8,138 bases of DNA from Lachnospiraceae bacterium (GTDB lineage Bacteria > Bacillota_A > Clostridia > Lachnospirales > Lachnospiraceae). The stretch lies in assembly GCA_017561985.1 (NCBI GenBank), contig JAFZAZ010000029.1:1-8138 (forward strand). The letters run 5' to 3'. This document shows positions 5,077 to 8,138 of this stretch, piece after piece. The translations under genes and the position numbers were made by a program. Position 1 is the stretch's first letter, and every line of letters begins with the position of its first letter. The notes under the pieces were generated by a model. That model saw nothing but the letters and a program-made list of their open reading frames with translations. It had not been told where the DNA came from and made no database searches.

Positions 5077-7653
5077 ATGGACATCTATTCCTCTCTCAAT
5101 GACAGACAACTCGAGGCCGTGATGCATGAGCGCGGTCCTCTTTTGATCCTCGCGGGCGCGGGCTCGGGCAAGACCCGTGTGATCACGCACCGCATCGCGA
5201 GACTGATCAGCGAGTGCGGCGTCAGCCCTTACCGCATCCTCGCCATAACATTTACCAACAAGGCCGCGGACGAGATGAAGGAGCGCGTTGCGCGGCTTCT
5301 TGATGATGAGTTCAACGACGTCTGGATCAGCACGTTCCACTCGGCGTGCGTTCGCATGCTGCGCAAGTTCTGCGAAACGCTCGGGTTTGAACAGAATTTT
5401 ACGATCTACGACACGGACGACCAGAAGCGCGCCATGAAGGACGTGCTGCGCCACCTCAACATCGACGTGAAGCAGCTGCCGCCCAAGCAGGTGCTCGCGG
5501 TCATCTCCAAGGCGAAGAACGAGCTTGTCGGACCGGACGACTTCCGCGCCTCCGCGTTCGGGCGCACGAGCAGCCCCGACGTTGCCCGCGCGTACAAGGA
5601 ATACCAGGAGCTTCTGAAGAAGAGCAACGCGTTCGACTTCGACGACCTTCTGATGATGACGGTCACGATGCTCCGGGAGAACCCGACCGCACTCGCCTAC
5701 TACCAGAACCGGTTCGAGCACATCATGGTCGACGAGTACCAGGACACGAACACGGCACAGTTCGAGCTGATCCGCCTTCTCGCAACGCATATCAATGACG
5801 AGGGCGAGCCCGAGCACAATCTCTGTGTCGTCGGCGACGACGATCAGTCGATCTACCGCTTCCGCGGCGCCAACATCCGCAACATCCTCGATTTCGAGAA
5901 GACATACCCCGACGCACGCGTCATCAAGCTCGAGCAGAACTACCGCTCCACCAAGCGCATTCTTGAGGCTGCCAACACCGTAATCGCCAACAACCTCGGC
6001 CGTAAGGCCAAGTCACTGTGGTCGGACAAGGGCGAGGGCGATCTCATCCGCGTGGTCGAGTACCCCTCGGACATCGATGAGGCCAAGGAGATCGTGCGCG
6101 ACATCGCGGGCGACGTCCGCAGCGGCCACGGTTCCTACCGCGACCATGCGATCCTGTACCGCACGAACGCACAGTCCCGTGCCTTTGAGGAGCAGTTCGT
6201 GTACAGCGGCATCCCCTACCGTCTCGTCGGCGGAGTCAACTTCTATGAGCGCATGGAGATCCGTGACATGCTCGCCTACCTGCGCGTCATCGAGAACGGA
6301 AGCGACGCGGTATCGATCAAGCGTGTCATCAACGTTCCCAAGCGCGGCATCGGCGACACGACCGTCGAGCGCGCGGACGATTATGCGTACATGGAGGAAG
6401 TGGCGCTCTACGAGGCTCTTCAGCACGCGGACCGCATTCCCGGTCTCTCGGCGCGCGCCGTCACAAACATCCGCAAATTCACGGACATCATCGACGAGAT
6501 CCGTGAGGCTCTCACGAAGGACGACTATCCTCTCACGAGCGTCATCGACGATCTGTTGGAGGCGACCGGCTACGAGGACGACCTGCGCGAGCAGGATCCC
6601 GAGAAGGCAGACGACCGCATCGACAATATCACCGAGTTGAAAAATAAGATCGCGCAGTATGCGCAGAACGCCGACTCCCCCACTCTCTCCGGCTTCCTTG
6701 CCGAGGTCGCGCTCGTCGCGGACATCGACGCCGTGGACAACGACTCCGACTATGTCATCCTGATGACGCTGCACAGTGCCAAGGGGCTGGAGTTCGACCA
6801 TGTGTACATCAGCGGTCTCGAGGAGGGCCTGTTCCCGAGCGGAATGTCCCTCGAACCGGACAGCTTCGGCCATGAGAACACGGAAGGTCTGGAGGAGGAG
6901 CGCCGTCTCTTCTACGTCGGCGTCACCCGCGCTCGCGAGACGCTCTGCCTCAGTTATACCAAGCAGCGTATGGTGCGCGGTGAACTGCAGTTCAACCGCC
7001 CCTCGCGCTTTATCAACGAGCTTCCCCGCGAGGCCATCCGCAAGAGCACGTTCGGCGGCTCCTCCTGGGGTGAGCGCAGTTCCATGCGCGGCTCTCTGAA
7101 CCAGCTCGCCGGCAACCGCTCCGCTCGCAGCGGCTACAGCGGCTCAAGCTACGGCGGCTCGAGCTACGACAGTTCGAACTACGACGATTCCGACTACAAC
7201 TACGACTCCGGCTACCGCAAGGGCTCGGGCTACAGCAACGGCTCGGGATACAACAGCGGCGCCGGGTACCGCGATTCTTCGAGAAAGAGCGGCGCCGGGT
7301 CCGGATACGGCAACAGCTCCGGCTACAGCAACGGCACCGGATACGGCAACACGTCCGGCTACGGCAGCGGCTCGGGATACGGCGCCAAGCGCCCGTACAC
7401 AAGCTCCGGCAGCTCCTCCGCCGGCACGTACAAGAATCCCTATACCTCAACTCCCGCTCCGTCGCCCGCAGCCACCTCGGCCTCATCGCTCGGGTTCGGC
7501 GTCGGTGATCGCGTCCGCCACATCAAGTTCGGCGTCGGCACCGTCAAGGAGATCACGCAGGGTTCGCACGACTTTGAGGTCACCGTGGAATTTGCCGCGG
7601 GCACCAAAGTCATGCTCGCTTCGTTCGCCAAGCTCGTCAAGGTGGAATCGTGA
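5077..7653 (+). CDS. pcrA: ATP-dependent DNA helicase PcrA/UvrD type, with Gly/Ser/Tyr-rich linker (858 aa)
   Basis: This is a superfamily 1A 3'-to-5' DNA helicase acting in nucleotide-excision repair, removal of recombinase filaments and relief of transcription-replication conflicts. All motifs are intact: Walker A AGAGSGKT (26-33), Ia ITFTNKAA (57-64), II VDEYQD (218-223), III GDDDQSIYRFRGA (253-265), IV KLEQNYRST (284-292), V TLHSAKGLEFDHVY (564-577) and VI EEERRLFYVGVTRARE (606-621). Residues 806-858 (FGVGDRVRHIKFGVGTVKE and the following strands) are the Tudor-like C-terminal domain that contacts RNA polymerase in PcrA. Between them lies an unusually long linker, about residues 655-805, whose part 686-774 is Gly/Ser/Asn/Tyr-rich with evenly spaced Tyr. 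Usual PcrA length is roughly 720-750 aa, and the linker accounts for the excess. The ATG at 5077 starts MDIYSSLNDRQLEAV, as expected for the family, with GAAAGG 6 bases upstream. An in-frame GTG at 5014 has no ribosome binding site. No clear terminator follows the stop. Confidence 0.96.
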   Translation: MDIYSSLNDRQLEAVMHERGPLLILAGAGSGKTRVITHRIARLISECGVSPYRILAITFTNKAADEMKERVARLLDDEFNDVWISTFHSACVRMLRKFCETLGFEQNFTIYDTDDQKRAMKDVLRHLNIDVKQLPPKQVLAVISKAKNELVGPDDFRASAFGRTSSPDVARAYKEYQELLKKSNAFDFDDLLMMTVTMLRENPTALAYYQNRFEHIMVDEYQDTNTAQFELIRLLATHINDEGEPEHNLCVVGDDDQSIYRFRGANIRNILDFEKTYPDARVIKLEQNYRSTKRILEAANTVIANNLGRKAKSLWSDKGEGDLIRVVEYPSDIDEAKEIVRDIAGDVRSGHGSYRDHAILYRTNAQSRAFEEQFVYSGIPYRLVGGVNFYERMEIRDMLAYLRVIENGSDAVSIKRVINVPKRGIGDTTVERADDYAYMEEVALYEALQHADRIPGLSARAVTNIRKFTDIIDEIREALTKDDYPLTSVIDDLLEATGYEDDLREQDPEKADDRIDNITELKNKIAQYAQNADSPTLSGFLAEVALVADIDAVDNDSDYVILMTLHSAKGLEFDHVYISGLEEGLFPSGMSLEPDSFGHENTEGLEEERRLFYVGVTRARETLCLSYTKQRMVRGELQFNRPSRFINELPREAIRKSTFGGSSWGERSSMRGSLNQLAGNRSARSGYSGSSYGGSSYDSSNYDDSDYNYDSGYRKGSGYSNGSGYNSGAGYRDSSRKSGAGSGYGNSSGYSNGTGYGNTSGYGSGSGYGAKRPYTSSGSSSAGTYKNPYTSTPAPSPAATSASSLGFGVGDRVRHIKFGVGTVKEITQGSHDFEVTVEFAAGTKVMLASFAKLVKVES
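7132..7398 (+). repeat. Degenerate 15/18-bp coding repeats (GYS/GYG hexapeptides) in pcrA
   Basis: Codons 686-774 encode Tyr at fixed steps: every 5 residues at 687, 692, 697, 702 and 707, then every 6 at 713, 719, 725 and 731, and again every 6 at 744, 750, 756, 762, 768 and 774. The units read like SGYSGS, GSGYSN, SGYGNS and TGYGNT. At DNA level GGCTACAGCAACGGC is identical at 7229-7243 and 7321-7335, and AGCGGCGCCGGGT at 7255-7267 and 7288-7300, pointing to expansion by slippage or unequal recombination. The array stays in frame, so the helicase is not broken. Confidence 0.85.
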
Positions 7654-7680
7654 TATTTTTCGCAAATCCTCGATAATGCC

Positions 7681-7709
7681 TTTTCAAATCGGGCGTATCG
7701 TGTTATAAT
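7681..7709 (+). promoter_or_regulatory. Promoter of the 71-aa membrane protein gene
   Basis: TTTTCA (7681-7686) and a perfect TATAAT (7704-7709) are spaced 17 bases apart, with the extended -10 TG at 7701-7702. The start would be near 7716. CACGA-T-TCGTG (7720-7730), an 11-base inverted repeat, lies immediately downstream and could be an operator or a short 5' hairpin. Confidence 0.72.
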
Positions 7710-7758
7710 TTACACATGGCACGATTCGTGGCAGAACTATTATTTGGAGGTTACGCAT

Positions 7759-7974
7759 ATGGAATGCAATTGCAAAGAATGTAACAGCTGCAAGGTGATC
7801 GGCTGGATCCTCGGCATCATCGGTATCATCGCCGTGATCGCAGGCATTGCCTACGCCGTATATCGTTTCTGCACTCCGGAGTACATCGAGGAGTTCGACG
7901 ACATCGACCTTGATCCCGAAGAGGAAGCGAAGAACGAAGAGAAGGAAGAAGAGGATATTTTCGAAGAGAAATAA
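7759..7974 (+). CDS. Small Cys-rich single-span membrane protein with acidic tail (71 aa)
   Basis: I do not recognise a named family. The N-terminus has four cysteines in 11 residues (Cys3, Cys5, Cys8, Cys11: MECNCKECNSCK), which could bind a metal or be acylated. Residues 13-34 form one hydrophobic span (VIGWILGIIGIIAVIAGIAY) with no cleavage site, so it is probably a membrane-anchored protein rather than secreted. A short YRFCTPEY junction (Cys37) leads to a strongly acidic Asp/Glu/Lys tail (residues 43-71). By eye, similar small proteins with a Cys-rich head, a GWIL-type span and an acidic tail occur in Clostridia, but I cannot attach a function. GGAGG (7746-7750) lies 8 bases before the ATG and decides the start over an earlier in-frame TTG at 7744. 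The gene has its own promoter and terminator and is therefore monocistronic. Confidence 0.78.
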   Translation: MECNCKECNSCKVIGWILGIIGIIAVIAGIAYAVYRFCTPEYIEEFDDIDLDPEEEAKNEEKEEEDIFEEK

Positions 7975-8027
7975 ATCTGAATTTTCACGAGAAACGCAAA
8001 GGGGCTGTTAAAAAACTCCCCATGATA

Positions 8028-8065
8028 CGAGCCCGGCCAAAAGCCGGGCTCGAAGTCTGTTTTTT
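8028..8065 (+). terminator. Rho-independent terminator after the 71-aa gene
   Basis: CGAGCCCGGC (8028-8037) pairs perfectly with GCCGGGCTCG (8043-8052) around a CAAAA loop, a very stable 10-bp stem. Six T's follow at 8060-8065 after a 7-base spacer, longer than ideal but consistent with a terminator 54 bases beyond the stop codon. Confidence 0.7.
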
Positions 8066-8077
8066 CAATATCAAGTA

Positions 8078-8117
8078 AGAAACCCGCCGGTTGCAATGGC
8101 AATCCAGGCGGGTTTCT
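8078..8117. other. Long imperfect hairpin upstream of a -10 box
   Basis: AGAAACCCGCC (8078-8088) pairs with GGCGGGTTTCT (8107-8117). The stem continues, with bulges at 8106 and 8103, as GGTTGC (8089-8094) against GCAA plus CC, to a 4-base AATG loop. No U-tract follows; instead TGGTATAAT follows directly. The structure would fold in any transcript reading through from the left and overlaps the -35 position of the promoter that follows. Confidence 0.6.
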
Positions 8118-8125
8118 GGTATAAT
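8097..8125 (+). promoter_or_regulatory. Possible promoter reading out of the right edge
   Basis: A perfect TATAAT (8120-8125) has an extended -10 TG at 8117-8118. The -35 position (TGGCAA, 8097-8102, 17-base spacing) is poor. An ATG at 8132-8134 (ATGCAAA to the window end) sits at the expected transcript start with no ribosome binding site, so the next gene, if it begins there, would be leaderless. Too little is present to call a coding region. Confidence 0.45.
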
Positions 8126-8138
8126 TGAAGTATGCAAA

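Noticed and set aside
5029..5817. 262-codon minus-strand frame within pcrA (and a similar one at 6013-6873)
   Set aside because: Both are antisense shadows of the GC-rich helicase gene, with Val/Arg/Leu/Asp bias and no start signals.
7135..7400. The 18-base periodic units as a CRISPR or non-coding tandem array
   Set aside because: The units are degenerate, have no spacers, are in frame with pcrA throughout and vary at third positions, so they are coding repeats.

Overview
The window looks like a chromosomal segment of a moderately GC-rich member of the Clostridia (Lachnospiraceae-like Bacillota). This rests on the gene set (YerC/YecD-type TrpR-like regulator, DUF1836 protein, PcrA-type helicase, RlmD/RlmCD-type 23S rRNA methyltransferase), on AGGAGG-type ribosome binding sites and on clear TTGACA/TATAAT promoters, several of them with an extended -10. 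The species cannot be named from the sequence.

Layout. The left part is read on the minus strand. An unrecognised 332-aa protein (177-1175) has its own promoter (1275-1303) and an intrinsic terminator (49-91). Upstream of it lie a GNAT acetyltransferase (1329-1844) and an N-terminally missing TetR-type fragment (1841-2104), overlapping by ATGA. They follow the RlmD-type rRNA methyltransferase (2142-3536) by 37 bases and are visibly more AT-rich than the housekeeping genes, so they look like an inserted or decayed accessory patch. Divergent from the methyltransferase is the small TrpR-like regulator (3688-4005). It shares a hairpin terminator (4035-4074) with the convergent DUF1836 gene (4078-4806). 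That gene is divergent from pcrA (5077-7650 plus stop), and the roughly 270-base gap between them holds two well-formed promoters. After pcrA comes a 71-aa Cys-rich, single-membrane-span, acidic-tail protein (7759-7974) with its own promoter and a terminator (8028-8065). The right edge holds a long hairpin and a TATAAT box leading out of the window, possibly the left end of an insertion sequence.

Roles. RlmD modifies ribosomal RNA and PcrA acts in DNA repair and at transcription-replication conflicts. The YerC-like and DUF1836 proteins are probably DNA-binding regulators with unknown targets. Nothing here forms an obvious multigene defence or metabolic system.

Most unusual points: (1) PcrA carries a long Gly/Ser/Tyr linker with Tyr spaced every 5 and then every 6 residues, reminiscent of FUS-like low-complexity domains; (2) the first 46 residues of the unknown 332-aa protein resemble the PLMP/RRXRR module that opens IscB proteins, on a protein with no visible nuclease; (3) that gene has a duplicated initiation region and a strong internal start; (4) a perfect 12-base tandem repeat builds both promoter boxes of the DUF1836 gene.
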